DNA of 64,000 nucleotides from NCBI RefSeq assembly GCF_030345795.1, contig NZ_JAUALB010000001.1:434001-498000 (forward strand). The letters run 5' to 3'. Source of the stretch: Micromonospora sp. WMMA1363. Its GTDB lineage: Bacteria > Actinomycetota > Actinomycetes > Mycobacteriales > Micromonosporaceae. The notes beneath the pieces were generated by a model, which had not been told where the DNA came from, searched no databases, and saw only the letters and a program-made list of their open reading frames with translations. The position numbers and the translations under genes were made by a program. Within the stretch, counting starts at the first letter, position 1; every line of letters begins with the position of its first letter. Below are positions 33,113-43,567 of the stretch, piece by piece.

Positions 33113-33694
33113 GTGCTGCGTCCTGACTTCCCGATCAAGACCGAACGGTTGGACCTGCGCCCGTTCGCGCCGTCCGACCTGACCGCTCTCCACGCCTATC
33201 TGGCCGACCCGGAGGTGCACCGCTACGTCTACAGCGAGGCTCCGGCCGATGTCGACGGCACCCGGGAGATGCTGGCGAGGCGGGAGGAACGTGCTGCCCT
33301 CCGGAGAGCTGGTGACGCGCTCCAGTTGGCGATCGTGGTGCGGCGGACCGGCGAGCTCGTCGGTGAGGTGGTGCTGGGCTGGCCCAGCCCCGAGCACCGG
33401 CAGGGCGAGATCGGCTACCTGTTGCACCCGGACCACCGCGGTCACGGCTACGCCACCGAGGCGGCCGCCGCCATGCTGCACCTGGGCTTCGGCCACCTCG
33501 ACCTGCACCGCATCTACGCCCGCCTCGATGCCCGGAACACCGCCTCGGCCCGCGTCCCGCAGCGGTTGGGGATGCGCCGTGAGGCGCATCTGCGGGAGAA
33601 CGAGTTCGTCAAGGGGGAGTGGACCGACGAGCTGATCTACGGGGTCCTCGCGGCGGAGTGGCGTGCGGTGCAGGGCCAGGAGGTGACCCGCTAG
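33113..33694 (+). CDS. GNAT N-acetyltransferase, RimJ/RimL type
   Basis: 193 aa, GTG start. KTERLDLRPFAPSDLTALHA is the usual opening of RimJ/RimL-type acetyltransferases; GYLLHPDHRGHGYATEAAAA holds the acetyl-CoA-binding loop (RGHGYA) and DARNTASARVPQRLGMRREA the C-terminal motif. The substrate (protein N-terminus, antibiotic or small amine) is not predictable. Convergent with the M48 protease gene, whose end overlaps by 4 bases. Confidence 0.85.
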   Translation: MLRPDFPIKTERLDLRPFAPSDLTALHAYLADPEVHRYVYSEAPADVDGTREMLARREERAALRRAGDALQLAIVVRRTGELVGEVVLGWPSPEHRQGEIGYLLHPDHRGHGYATEAAAAMLHLGFGHLDLHRIYARLDARNTASARVPQRLGMRREAHLRENEFVKGEWTDELIYGVLAAEWRAVQGQEVTR

Positions 33695-35658
33695 CCGAGG
33701 TCGAATCCGGCCAGTGGCGGCAGTGGACAGTGCAGCAGGCCGCAGATCGTCCGCAGCAGCTCGATCTCGGGCACGGTCATCGTCCCGTCGTGGCTGATCA
33801 CCGCGACGGTCGCCGCCACCAGTCGGGCCTTGTCCTCCGGGCGCAGCTCGTCCAGCACCGGCCAGGCGGTCTCCAGGGCCAGGACGCCGTTGCCCGGCGG
33901 CGCGTAGGGCAGCTCCGCTCCGGGCCGCAGGATCGCCACCCCGGCGCGGAAGGCCGGTTCGGCGGCGGTGCGTCCGCCGTGGCCAACCTGAGCCAGAGTG
34001 GCGAGCAGGGCGGCCGTCGCCGAGCGGGCGTCGGTGAGCCGGCGTCGGTCGGTACGCCAGCGGGACCTGGGGTGCAGCGACTCCTGGAGTTCGTCCAGCA
34101 GCAGCCGGGACAGGCAGTACTCGGACACGTCGATCGCGGCATCGGCGCGGATCAGGGTGAACACGGCGGCCAGCAGCGCCTCCAGCTCGGTGCCGGAACG
34201 GTCGCGCAAAGCGGGGAAGGAGAGCTCGGCTAGGGGAAGCCGGAGCAGCGGGTGCAGACCAGCCTGGGCGTTCGCCTCGCGTAGGGCGGCGTCGGCCAGG
34301 TCGCGGCCGTGCCGGTCGGCCAGCCCGGCGTGCTGGCGGGACCGCACCGACGGGTCCGCGCCGAGCAGGAGACCGAGCAGCAACGGTACGACGGCCTCCC
34401 GGTCGCGCGCCCGGGCCCGCAGGTCCGGCGGGATCCGGTCGAGGATCGCCGCCGCGTGGCGGTAGGCGGTACCGGTGGGCGCGGCCACCCGGCCCAACAC
34501 CTCGGCCGGCGCGACCGGCACTCGGTGGCCCTTCGCCGGCGTCGCGCCCGCGGCGTCCGCCGTCGCGCCCGCGGCCTCCGCCGCCGGTCGCGGCGCCAGC
34601 CCGAGGGCGACGTCCTCCTGCCGTCCAGCGGGGGGCGACGAGGACCACCGCCGGGCGAGCTGCCGCAACTCGGCGGGGTCGAACGACGGGTCGAGCGCCT
34701 TGATACGGTCGGCCAGCGGCGGGTGGGTGGCGAACCACGACGCGCGCCCGGTGGCGTCGCCGAAGAGCATGTGGCCCACCTCGTCGCGTTTCGGTGCCTT
34801 TAACGTGGACCCGCCGGTCAGGCCGCCGATCTTCTTGAGCGCGCCGGCGATCCCGCGGGTCTGGCGGGTGTACTGCACCGCCGCGGCGTCGGCCAGGTAC
34901 TCCCGTTGCCGGGACACCGACGCCTGGATGAGCCGCCCGGCGACCACTCCGACGTATCCGGCGGCCACCATCGCCAGCCCGATCAGCGGCAGCGGGTTGG
35001 CGCCGCCGCCCCCGCCCCCGCCGCTGCGGTCGCGGCCGCCGCCCAGGACGCCGGCCCGCAGCAGGCCGCGACCGATCACCGCCAGGAAGAGGATGCCGAA
35101 CAGCAGGCCCATCAGCCGGATGTTGAGTCGCATGTCGCCGTTGACGACGTGGCTGAACTCGTGGGCGATCACGCCCTGGAGTTCGTCCCGGTTGAGCCGG
35201 CGCAGCGTGCCCTGGGTGACCGCCACGGCGGCGTCGGAGGGGGTCCAGCCGGCGGCGAAGGCGTTGATGGCCGTCTCGTCGGGCAGGACGTAGATCTCGG
35301 GCACCGGCACCCCGGAGGCCAGCGCCATCTCCTCGACGACGTTGCGCAGCCGGCGCAGCTCCGGGTCGGTGGTGTCCGCCGGCACGGCCACCCCGCCCAG
35401 CTCGCGGGCCACCTTCCCGCCTCCGCCGCGCAACGCCACCGTGCGGACCAGCGCGGCGAGCCCGATCACCGCAACCGTGCCGACGGTGACCACGGCGACC
35501 AGGCCGAGCAGGTCCTGCGGCCGCCCGGCGGCGGCGTTGAACGCCAGCACCACGGCGACGTTCACCACCGCGACGATGCCCACCACGGCGAGCACGAACA
35601 GCAGCACCAGGCGCACCGACAGCCGTCGGACCCGGCGCTGGCGTTCGAAGAAGTTCAT
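33691..35658 (-). CDS. M48-family (HtpX-like) membrane protease with long C-terminal extension
   Basis: 655 aa from the ATG at 35658. N-terminal transmembrane helices (LVLLFVLAVVGIVAVVNVAV, LLGLVAVVTVGTVAVIGL), zinc site IAHEFSHVVNGDM (HExxH near 164), further hydrophobic segments, and EYLADAAAVQYTR supplying the third ligand. After about residue 330 there is an Ala-rich linker and a roughly 270-residue helical domain not present in plain HtpX. Paired with lemA 23 bp upstream, a common LemA-M48 arrangement. Probable membrane protein quality control. Confidence 0.85.
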   Translation of the reverse strand: MNFFERQRRVRRLSVRLVLLFVLAVVGIVAVVNVAVVLAFNAAAGRPQDLLGLVAVVTVGTVAVIGLAALVRTVALRGGGGKVARELGGVAVPADTTDPELRRLRNVVEEMALASGVPVPEIYVLPDETAINAFAAGWTPSDAAVAVTQGTLRRLNRDELQGVIAHEFSHVVNGDMRLNIRLMGLLFGILFLAVIGRGLLRAGVLGGGRDRSGGGGGGGANPLPLIGLAMVAAGYVGVVAGRLIQASVSRQREYLADAAAVQYTRQTRGIAGALKKIGGLTGGSTLKAPKRDEVGHMLFGDATGRASWFATHPPLADRIKALDPSFDPAELRQLARRWSSSPPAGRQEDVALGLAPRPAAEAAGATADAAGATPAKGHRVPVAPAEVLGRVAAPTGTAYRHAAAILDRIPPDLRARARDREAVVPLLLGLLLGADPSVRSRQHAGLADRHGRDLADAALREANAQAGLHPLLRLPLAELSFPALRDRSGTELEALLAAVFTLIRADAAIDVSEYCLSRLLLDELQESLHPRSRWRTDRRRLTDARSATAALLATLAQVGHGGRTAAEPAFRAGVAILRPGAELPYAPPGNGVLALETAWPVLDELRPEDKARLVAATVAVISHDGTMTVPEIELLRTICGLLHCPLPPLAGFDLG

Positions 35659-35681
35659 CGGTACGGCCCGTCGCGCCCAGA

Positions 35682-36278
35682 TCAGAAGGAGACCTGCGGT
35701 GCCCGGCGCTGCTCCGGGCCCTCGGGCTCGAACAGCTCGGCCGGCCCGAACGAGAACATGCCCGCGACCAGGCTGGACGGGAAGACCTCGCGCTTGTTGT
35801 TGTAGGTCATCACCGCGTCGTTGTACGCCTGGCGGGCGAAGGCCACCCGGTTCTCCGTGGAGGTCAGCTCCTCCGACAACTGCATCATGTTCTGGTTGGC
35901 CTTCAGGTCCGGGTACGCCTCGGCGAGGGCGAACAGCCGACCCAACGTGGCCGTGAGGGCGTTCTCCGCGCCGCTGAGCTGCCGCATCGCGCCCGGCTCG
36001 CCCGGTGCCGCGGCGGCGGCGGCCTGTGCGCTGACCGCTGACGTCCGGGCCGCGATGACCGCCTCCAGCGTCTCCCGCTCGTGCTTGAGGTAGCCCTTCG
36101 CCACCTCGACGAGGTTGGGGATCAGGTCGTGGCGGCGGACGAGCTGGACGTCGATCTGGGCGAAGGCGTTGCGGTAGGCGTTGCGCGCCCGGACCAGCCC
36201 GTTGTAGATCGACACGCCGAAACCGAGCACCGCCACGACGATCAGCGCCAGGCACGCCACTCCGATGAATACGTCCAC
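35682..36278 (-). CDS. LemA family protein
   Basis: 198 aa. One N-terminal membrane helix (VACLALIVVAVLGFGVSIYN) then the conserved LemA helical bundle: FAQIDVQLVRRHDLIPNLVE, VKGYLKHERETLE-type segment, and FARQAYNDAVMTYNNKREVF near the end. Gene directly upstream of the M48 protease and cotranscribed with it. Function of LemA proteins is poorly known. The divergent gap to dnaE (36279-36471) should hold both promoters. Confidence 0.9.
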   Translation of the reverse strand: MDVFIGVACLALIVVAVLGFGVSIYNGLVRARNAYRNAFAQIDVQLVRRHDLIPNLVEVAKGYLKHERETLEAVIAARTSAVSAQAAAAAAPGEPGAMRQLSGAENALTATLGRLFALAEAYPDLKANQNMMQLSEELTSTENRVAFARQAYNDAVMTYNNKREVFPSSLVAGMFSFGPAELFEPEGPEQRRAPQVSF

Positions 36279-36471
36279 GGCCGCCTCCTCGGTTCGCGTC
36301 GGCCTGCCTGCTGATGATCGTACGTTCGCCGATCACCGACCGCCCGGTTCCCGGGCGCACCGCGCCGACGCGCTCTCCCCGCGCGGCTCGCTGGAGGAGC
36401 GTCACGGGGCGGGGATAGGGTGAGCCGACCGACCTCTTCACCACCCATGGACCGACCGGGGGGCGCCAGGC

Positions 36472-39400
36472 ATGGGCGAATCGTTCGCGCATCTGCACGT
36501 GCACACGGAGTACTCGATGCTCGACGGCGCGGCCCGGCTCAAGGACCTCTTCGCCGAGGCCAGTCGCCTGGGGATGCCGGCGGTCGCGATGACCGACCAC
36601 GGCAACATGCACGGCGCGAACGACTTCTACAAGCAGGCCACGGCCGCCGGGGTGAAGCCGATTCTGGGCATCGAGGCGTACGTCGCGCCGGAGTCGCGGT
36701 TCCACAAGCAGCGGGTGCGGTGGGGTCGGCCGGAGCAGAAGAGCGACGACGTCTCCGGTAGCGGTGGCTACACCCACATGACCATCTGGGCACGGAACAA
36801 GGCCGGTCTGAACAACCTGTTCACACTCACCACCCGGTCGTACACCGAGGGCTTCTTCGTCAAGTGGCCCCGGATGGACGCGGAGCTGCTCACCGAGCAC
36901 GCCGACGGGCTGATGGCGACCACCGGCTGCCCCTCGGGCGAGGTGCAGACCCGGCTGCGGCTGGGTCAGTACGACGAGGCGCTCAAGGCCGCGGCGAGGT
37001 ACCAGGAGATCTTCGGCAAGGAGAACTACTTCCTGGAGATCATGGACCACGGCATCAGCATCGAACGCCGGGTCCGCCAGGAGCTGATGGAGATCTCCCG
37101 CAAGCTCGACATCCCGCCGGTGGTCACCAACGACTCGCACTACACGCACGAGTCGCAGGCAGAGGCGCACGACGTGCTGCTCTGCGTGCAGACCGCGGCG
37201 AACGTCGCCGACCCCAACCGGTTCCGGTTCGACGGCAGCGGCTACTACATAAAGTCGGCCGACGAGATGCGCGCCGTCGACAGCTCCGATTTCTGGCAGG
37301 CGGGCTGCCGCAACACACTGCTGGTCGCCGAGAAGGTCGACCCCGCCGGGATGTTCGAGTTCCGCAACCTGATGCCGCGTTTCCCGCTGCCGGAGGGAGA
37401 GACCGAGGAGTCCTGGTTCCGCAAGGAGACCTTCGCCGGACTGGCCCGCCGCTTCCCGGACGGCGTCCCGGACGGGCACGTCAGGCAGGTCGAGTACGAG
37501 CTGGGCGTCATCATCCAGATGGGCTTCCCGTCGTACTTCCTCGTGGTCGCCGACTTCATCACGTGGGCCAAGAGTCAGGGCATCGCCGTCGGACCGGGCC
37601 GTGGGTCGGCCGCCGGCTCGCTGGTCGCGTACGCCCTGGGCATCACCGACCTGGACCCGATCCCGCACGGGCTGATCTTCGAGCGGTTCCTCAACCCCGA
37701 GCGGGTCTCGATGCCGGACGTCGACATCGACTTCGACGAGCGTCGGCGCGGTGAGGTGATCAAGTACGTCACCGAGAAGTGGGGCGAGGACAAGGTCGCC
37801 CAGATCGCGACTTTCGGCACGATCAAGGCGAAGGCCGCGATCAAGGACTCGGCGCGGGTGCTCGGCTACCCGTACGCGGTCGGCGACCGGATCACCAAGG
37901 CGATGCCGCCGGCGGTGATGGGCAAGGACATCCCGCTGACCGGCATCTTCGACCCGAAACACCCCCGGCACGCCGAGGCCGGCGAGATCCGGGGCCTCTA
38001 CGACTCCGACCCGGACGTCAAGAAGGTGATCGACACCGCGCGCGGCATCGAGGGGCTGATCCGGCAGACCGGAGTACACGCCGCCGGCGTCATCATGTCC
38101 GCTGAGCCGATCATCGAGCACATCCCGCTGATGCGGCGGGACGCCGACGGGGCGATCATCACGCAGTTCGACTATCCGACCTGCGAGTCGCTCGGGCTGC
38201 TGAAGATGGACTTCCTCGGCCTGCGCAACCTCACCATCATCGACGACGCCCTGAAGAACATCGAGAGCAACCACGGGCGCACCGTCGACCTGCTCGAGCT
38301 GCCGCTGGACGACAAGCCGACGTACGAGCTGTTGGCCCGGGGTGACACCCTGGGTGTCTTCCAGCTCGACGGCGGGCCGATGCGCTCGCTGTTGCGGATG
38401 ATGAAGCCGGACAACTTCGAGGACATCTCCGCGGTCCTGGCGCTGTACCGGCCCGGCCCGATGGGCGCCAACTCACACACCAACTACGCGTTGCGTAAGA
38501 ACGGCCTCCAGGAGATCACCCCGATCCACCCGGAGCTGGCCGAGCCACTGGAGGAAATCCTCGGCCCCACCCACGGCCTGATCGTCTATCAGGAGCAGGT
38601 GCAGCGTGCCGCGCAGAAGCTGGCCGGCTACTCGCTCGGCCAGGCCGACCTGTTGCGCCGGGCGATGGGCAAGAAGAAGAAGGAGGTCCTCGACAAGGAG
38701 TTCGTGCCGTTCCGTGACGGCATGCGCGGCAACGGCTACTCCGACGAGGCCATCCAGACGTTGTGGGACATCCTGGTCCCGTTCGCCGACTACGCCTTCA
38801 ACAAGGCGCACACCGCCGGGTACGGTCTGGTGTCGTACTGGACGGGCTACCTCAAGGCGAACTACCCGGCCGAGTACATGGCCGCACTGCTCACCTCGGT
38901 CGGTGACGACAAGGACAAGATGGCGCTGTACCTGTCGGAGTGCCGCCGGATGGGCATCCAGGTGCTACCGCCGGACGTGAACACCTCGGCCGGACCGTTC
39001 ACCCCGGTCGGGAGGGACATTCGCTTCGGCCTGGCCGCGATCCGCAACGTCGGCGCAAACGTGGTCGCCGCGATCATGCGCTGCCGGGACGAGAAGGGCG
39101 AGTACGCCGACTTCTACGACTTCCTGTCCAAGGTGGAGGCGGTGGTCTGCAACAAGAAGACCATCGAATCGCTGATCAAGGCCGGAGCGTTCGACTCGCT
39201 GGAGCACCCACGCAAGGGCCTGCTCGCGGTGCACGCCGACGCCATCGACGCCTACGCGGACGTGAAACGCAAGGAGGCCGTCGGCCAGTACGACCTGTTC
39301 GGCGCCGGCTTCGGCGACGCCGACGGTGCGGGCAACACCACGGTCATGCCGACCATCGCCGAGGGGGAGTGGGACAAGCGGGACAAGCTCGCGTTCGAAC

Positions 39401-40005
39401 GCGAGATGCTCGGCCTGTACGTCTCCGACCACCCGTTGTTCGGCCTGGAGCACGTGCTCGGCGCGACGGCGGACTGCACCATCGCCGCGCTCTCCGAGGA
39501 GGGCACCGTCCCCGACGGCGCGGTGGTCACCCTCGCCGGCATCCTCTCCGGTGTGCAGCGCCGGGTCACCAAGCAGGGCCGGGCGTGGGCATCGGCCACC
39601 CTGGAGGACCTGGCTGGCGGGGTGGAGACGCTGTTCTTTCCGAACACCTACGAGGTGATCGGGCAGTACATCGCCGAGGACGCCATCGTGGTGGTCAAGG
39701 GACGGGTCGACCGCCGCGACGACACACCCCGGATCATGGCGATGGACATGTCCATACCGGACATCAGCAGCAACCCGGCGAACAAGCCGGTCACCCTGAC
39801 CATCCCGGTGTACCGCTGTACGCCGCCGCTGGTGGAGCGGCTCAAGGAGACCCTGGTCCTGCACCCCGGCGACACCGAGGTGCACGTCAAACTGCTCAAC
39901 GGCGGCAAGGTCACCACACTGCGGCTGGGGCCGTTCCGGGTGGCGCCCACCACCGCCCTGATGGGTGACCTGAAGAGTGTCCTCGGTCCGGCCAACGTCA
40001 GCTGA
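36472..40005 (+). CDS. dnaE: DNA polymerase III alpha subunit
   Basis: 1177 aa, replicative polymerase DnaE1 type. PHP domain at the N-terminus ([19 protein letters not shown]), palm with [20 protein letters not shown] (about 376) and the catalytic [12 protein letters not shown] (about 416-427), finger/thumb block with [16 protein letters not shown], DnaE-type [19 protein letters not shown], tandem HhH region and a C-terminal OB domain ([20 protein letters not shown]). Full length for actinobacteria, no interruption. Confidence 0.95.
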   Translation: MGESFAHLHVHTEYSMLDGAARLKDLFAEASRLGMPAVAMTDHGNMHGANDFYKQATAAGVKPILGIEAYVAPESRFHKQRVRWGRPEQKSDDVSGSGGYTHMTIWARNKAGLNNLFTLTTRSYTEGFFVKWPRMDAELLTEHADGLMATTGCPSGEVQTRLRLGQYDEALKAAARYQEIFGKENYFLEIMDHGISIERRVRQELMEISRKLDIPPVVTNDSHYTHESQAEAHDVLLCVQTAANVADPNRFRFDGSGYYIKSADEMRAVDSSDFWQAGCRNTLLVAEKVDPAGMFEFRNLMPRFPLPEGETEESWFRKETFAGLARRFPDGVPDGHVRQVEYELGVIIQMGFPSYFLVVADFITWAKSQGIAVGPGRGSAAGSLVAYALGITDLDPIPHGLIFERFLNPERVSMPDVDIDFDERRRGEVIKYVTEKWGEDKVAQIATFGTIKAKAAIKDSARVLGYPYAVGDRITKAMPPAVMGKDIPLTGIFDPKHPRHAEAGEIRGLYDSDPDVKKVIDTARGIEGLIRQTGVHAAGVIMSAEPIIEHIPLMRRDADGAIITQFDYPTCESLGLLKMDFLGLRNLTIIDDALKNIESNHGRTVDLLELPLDDKPTYELLARGDTLGVFQLDGGPMRSLLRMMKPDNFEDISAVLALYRPGPMGANSHTNYALRKNGLQEITPIHPELAEPLEEILGPTHGLIVYQEQVQRAAQKLAGYSLGQADLLRRAMGKKKKEVLDKEFVPFRDGMRGNGYSDEAIQTLWDILVPFADYAFNKAHTAGYGLVSYWTGYLKANYPAEYMAALLTSVGDDKDKMALYLSECRRMGIQVLPPDVNTSAGPFTPVGRDIRFGLAAIRNVGANVVAAIMRCRDEKGEYADFYDFLSKVEAVVCNKKTIESLIKAGAFDSLEHPRKGLLAVHADAIDAYADVKRKEAVGQYDLFGAGFGDADGAGNTTVMPTIAEGEWDKRDKLAFEREMLGLYVSDHPLFGLEHVLGATADCTIAALSEEGTVPDGAVVTLAGILSGVQRRVTKQGRAWASATLEDLAGGVETLFFPNTYEVIGQYIAEDAIVVVKGRVDRRDDTPRIMAMDMSIPDISSNPANKPVTLTIPVYRCTPPLVERLKETLVLHPGDTEVHVKLLNGGKVTTLRLGPFRVAPTTALMGDLKSVLGPANVS

Positions 40006-40194
40006 CGGGCCGGGCGGTGGTGGCCGTCCCGGTCCAAGGCCGCGTTCGGGTCGGGACGAGGCGGCCACCGGCGTTCGCGCGGGCGCCGCGTCCGTGGTCG
40101 GCTGTGCTCCCGCCGGTCCGTGGCGGCCCGTACCGGGCCAGCTGCCGCGAATTGGCGCTGCCCGCCGACGGCGGCCCTGACTACCGTCGGTCCG

Positions 40195-41232
40195 GTGGAG
40201 ATCGAACAGGTGCAGAAGCTGTGGCAGCCCCAGCCGGGCTGGTTGAACACCGCCAGCTACGGGCTGCCGCCCGACCCGGCGTGGGCGGCGGTTCAGGAGG
40301 CGCTCGCCGGCTGGCGCGTGGGGCGCATGGCGTGGGAGAGCTGGGACGAGTCCACCGCGCGGTCCCGGGCCGCGTTCGCCCGCCTGGTCGGGGTCGCCGC
40401 CGGGGACGTGACCATCGGCAGCACCGCGTCGCAGCTGTTCGCCCCGGTGGCGGCCGCGCTTCCGCCCGGTGCCACCGTGGTCGTACCCGAGGTGGAGTTC
40501 ACCTCCAACCTCTTTCCCTGGCTGGTGCAGGAGCAGCGCGGTGTGCGGGTGCGCAGCGTCCCGCTGGCTGGTCTGGTCGACGCGATCGACGCCGACACCG
40601 ACCTGGTCGCGTTCAGCCTGGTGCAGTCGGCCGACGGGACGGTGCTCCGGTACGACGAGGTCGTCGCCGCGGCCCGCGCGCATGGCGCGCTCGTGGCCGT
40701 CGACGCCACCCAGGCGTGCGGTTGGCTCCCGTTCGACGCCGGCCGCGCGGACGCGGTCGTCGTCGCCGCGTACAAGTGGCTGATGGCGCCGCGGGGGGTC
40801 GCCCTGGCGTACTACGCGCCGGAGCTACGCGAGCGGATGCGCCCCGACGCCGCCTGCTGGTACGCCGGGGCCGACCCGCACGTCTCCTACTACGGCCCGC
40901 CGCTGCGGCTGGCGGACGACGCGCGGCGGTTCGACATCTCCCCGGCCTGGTTCAGTTTCGTCGGAGCGGCCCCGGCGCTGGAACTGCTGGTGGAGATCGG
41001 CGTTCCGGCGGTCCACACCCACGACCTGGCCCTGGCCAACCGATTCCTCGCCGGGCTGGGCCGGCCGGCCGGTGACAGTGCGATCGTCACCGTCGAGGTG
41101 CCGGACGCCGCGGAGAAGCTGGAACGTGCGGGGGTGCGGGCGGCGGTCCGTGCGGGTCGGGTGCGGGCCTCCTTCCACCTGTACTCCACCGAGGAGGACG
41201 TCGACCTGGCCCTCGCCGCGCTGACCGGCTGA
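40195..41232 (+). CDS. Class V aminotransferase (PLP enzyme)
   Basis: 345 aa from the GTG at 40195. PLP lysine expected at K194 in AYKWLMAPRGVAL; upstream VAVDATQACGWLPFDAG holds the cofactor-contacting Asp. N-terminal LNTASYGLPP is typical of the class V fold (cysteine-desulfurase/isopenicillin-epimerase-like). No neighbour suggests a pathway, so substrate is unknown. Bases 40006-40194 hold no supported gene. Confidence 0.8.
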   Translation: MEIEQVQKLWQPQPGWLNTASYGLPPDPAWAAVQEALAGWRVGRMAWESWDESTARSRAAFARLVGVAAGDVTIGSTASQLFAPVAAALPPGATVVVPEVEFTSNLFPWLVQEQRGVRVRSVPLAGLVDAIDADTDLVAFSLVQSADGTVLRYDEVVAAARAHGALVAVDATQACGWLPFDAGRADAVVVAAYKWLMAPRGVALAYYAPELRERMRPDAACWYAGADPHVSYYGPPLRLADDARRFDISPAWFSFVGAAPALELLVEIGVPAVHTHDLALANRFLAGLGRPAGDSAIVTVEVPDAAEKLERAGVRAAVRAGRVRASFHLYSTEEDVDLALAALTG

Positions 41233-41272
41233 GCCGTGCGGCCGGGGGCCGGGGCCGCCGCCCGCCCGCCGG

Positions 41273-42133
41273 TCACTTGGCGCCGGTGACGATTCCCGGG
41301 TTGATGCACAGCCCCGGGTTGCTGCCGTTCTTGTCGGCGATCTCCAGGCAGCGGGTCACCTTGTCGACCTTGGCGTTGGTCTCGGTGATCTGCTTCTGGA
41401 TGTCGGCGTTCTTGCGGTCCTGCTCCAGGTTACGGGTCTGCGCCAGCTTGTCCTGGAAGGCCTTGATGTTGCCCTCGGTCTTGTCGTCGTGGTTGACCCG
41501 GGTGATCGTCACGGACAGGATGTCGACGTCGCTGGCGAGCCGCGTCTCGGCGCTGGTCTTGATGCTCTCGGCGAACGGCTTCAGGTCGACGTTGAGGTTG
41601 CCGGTGGCGCCGTCGATGTTCTCCAGCGGGTTGTAGGTGGCGAAGGCGTCGTTGACGGCGCTGTCGAGCTGGACGCCGACCCGCTGGCCCCGGAAGCTGT
41701 CGAAGTCGCCCTTGTAGTCCATGAACTGCTTGGGCGCGTTCTCCGGCTTGACCTGCCACTCGACGAGCACCTCGACGCAGGCGTCGGCGAGGGTGCCGGT
41801 GCGGACCCGGACGCAGTCGCCGCCGCCGATGTGGTCGTACTTCTGCCGGCCGGCGTCCCACTCGCCGACCTTCTGCCACGGCGCCACCCACTTCAGGCCG
41901 GAGCCGGTGACCTCGCCGGTCGGTTTGCCGAAGCTGGTGACGATGCCGACCGACCGGATGGGCACCGAGTGGGCGCTGGTAGCGGCGGTGGTCAGCACGG
42001 CCAGCACGAAGCAGGCGAGCGCCGCCAGGGTGGCCATGCGGCGGGCCGCCTGGTTCGGCGCGACCCGCGCCGTGATGGCGGCGACCACCAGGGCGATCAC
42101 TGTGACGATGGCGAATGTGAAGCCGACGGGCAT
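41273..42133 (-). CDS. SPFH/prohibitin-domain membrane protein
   Basis: 286 aa from the ATG at 42133. Two hydrophobic stretches near the N-terminus (FTFAIVTVIALVVAAITA and MATLAALACFVLAVLTTAA), then the SPFH core (RSVGIVTSFGKPTGEVTGSG through DVDILSVTITRVNHDD) and a coiled coil (QDKLAQTRNLEQDRKNADIQ). Related to HflC/stomatin proteins that scaffold membrane complexes. Convergent with the aminotransferase gene. Confidence 0.8.
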   Translation of the reverse strand: MPVGFTFAIVTVIALVVAAITARVAPNQAARRMATLAALACFVLAVLTTAATSAHSVPIRSVGIVTSFGKPTGEVTGSGLKWVAPWQKVGEWDAGRQKYDHIGGGDCVRVRTGTLADACVEVLVEWQVKPENAPKQFMDYKGDFDSFRGQRVGVQLDSAVNDAFATYNPLENIDGATGNLNVDLKPFAESIKTSAETRLASDVDILSVTITRVNHDDKTEGNIKAFQDKLAQTRNLEQDRKNADIQKQITETNAKVDKVTRCLEIADKNGSNPGLCINPGIVTGAK

Positions 42134-42441
42134 GGTAGGGGTACCTCTCGTGCGTCTGGTGTTGATCATCACCGTAGGGGGGCGGGGCAACCGTGGGCCG
42201 TGGGGTGGTCACCTGGTGGCCGGGCGCGTGCGCAGCGTTGGACGAGACCACCCTGCCCGAACAGGTCGTCGACAACGTCCTCGCCGGGATTCGCGCCCCC
42301 GGCTGACCCCGCCCGCCGCCAGTTGGGAGCGGGGACGCGGTGGGCGGGCGCTGGCGGGTGGCGTGTCCCGCGCGGCGGTACGGTCGCGGCCCCGATAGGG
42401 TGTCGAACGCATGTACTGCCGGTGGTCGGGGAGGAGGCGGC
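42134..42441. other. Intergenic region before ruvC
   Basis: About 308 bp between divergent genes. A 37-codon plus-strand frame ending near 42306 (LDETTLPEQVVDNVLAGIRA) looks protein-like but is too short to call. The right end carries GAGGAGG, the ruvC ribosome site. No hairpin of note. Confidence 0.4.
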
Positions 42442-42969
42442 GTGCGGGTGCTCGGCGTCGACCCGGGGCTGACCCGGTGCGGGGTCGGTGTGGTCGAGGG
42501 CGTGCCGGGACGCCCCTGCGCCCTGGTCGCCTACTACGTCGTCAACACCGATCCCGGGGACGAACTGCCGGCGCGCCTGCTGCACCTGGACCGGACGCTC
42601 ACCGACCTGCTGGCCGAGCACCGGCCGGACGGTCTCGCCGTGGAGCGGGTCTTCAGCCAGCACAACGTCCGGACGGTGATGGGTACCGCGCAGGCGAGCG
42701 GGATCGCGATGCTCGCCGGTGCCCGCGCCGGGCTGCCGGTGCAGACGTACACGCCGAGTGAGGTGAAGGCGGCGGTGACCGGTTCCGGCCAGGCGGACAA
42801 GGCTCAGATGACCGCCATGGTGACCCGGTTGCTGCGGCTACCCGAGCCGCCCCGACCGGCCGACGCCGCCGACGCGCTGGCGCTGGCTATCTGTCACGTC
42901 TGGCGCGGCGGCACCCGCTCGAAGCTGGCCGCCGCGGCCGACCGTGTACGACGAGGAGGAAGCCGATGA
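42442..42969 (+). CDS. ruvC: Holliday junction resolvase RuvC
   Basis: 175 aa, GTG start 4 bases after [25 protein letters not shown] supplies the first catalytic Asp; [20 protein letters not shown] the catalytic Glu and binding loop; and [16 protein letters not shown] the last acidic residues. Cuts Holliday junctions handed over by RuvAB. Its TGA overlaps the ruvA ATG (ATGA). Confidence 0.95.
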   Translation: MRVLGVDPGLTRCGVGVVEGVPGRPCALVAYYVVNTDPGDELPARLLHLDRTLTDLLAEHRPDGLAVERVFSQHNVRTVMGTAQASGIAMLAGARAGLPVQTYTPSEVKAAVTGSGQADKAQMTAMVTRLLRLPEPPRPADAADALALAICHVWRGGTRSKLAAAADRVRRGGSR

Positions 42970-43567
42970 TCGCCAGCGTCCGGGGCGTGGTGACCGCGAC
43001 CGGTCCCGATCACGCCGTGATCGAGGTGGGCGGGGTGGGCCTGGCGGTGCAGTGCGCTCCCGGCACGCTCGCCGAGCTGCGGGTGGGGCAGTCGGCCCGG
43101 CTCGCCACCAGCCTGGTCGTCCGGGAGGATTCGCTGACCCTGTACGGGTTCGCCGACGATGACGCCAAACAGCTGTTCGAGCTGCTCCAGACGGCCAGCG
43201 GGGTCGGTCCCCGGCTGGCGCAGGCGGTGCTGGCCGTGCACAGTCCGGACGCGGTCCGCAAGGCCATCGCCAACGCCGACACCGCCGCGCTGACCCGGTG
43301 CCGGGAATCGGCAAGAAGGGCGCCGAGCGCCTGGTGCTGGAGCTGCGGGATCGGATCGGGCCGGTGCCGGTCGGGTCCGACGGCGCGGTCGGCGTCACCA
43401 CCGGCGCATGGCCGGATCAGGTGCGTCAGGCGCTGGTCGGGCTCGGTTGGACGGCCGGGCAGGCCGACCAGGCGGTCGCCGCGGTGGCGGAGACGCTGGA
43501 CGGGGACGTCCCGCCGGTCCCGGTCCTGCTCAAGCAGGCCATCCGACTGCTGGGCCGCACCCGATGA
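42966..43567 (+). pseudogene. ruvA: RuvA, one-base frameshift as sequenced
   Basis: Frame 1 from 42966 gives [40 protein letters not shown] and [10 protein letters not shown], then goes wrong. From 43298 another frame continues [20 protein letters not shown] and ends [12 protein letters not shown] at 43567. One extra G at 43297-43298 (GGG instead of GG) would restore [14 protein letters not shown], the second HhH motif, and a normal ~200-aa RuvA. ruvC and ruvB on either side are intact and coupled to it. Confidence 0.85.

Noticed and set aside
33691..38274. Very long open frame on the minus strand running far upstream of the M48 gene.
   Set aside because: It crosses lemA and dnaE in other frames; only the part from 35658 has protease motifs. 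The rest is a high-GC antisense frame.
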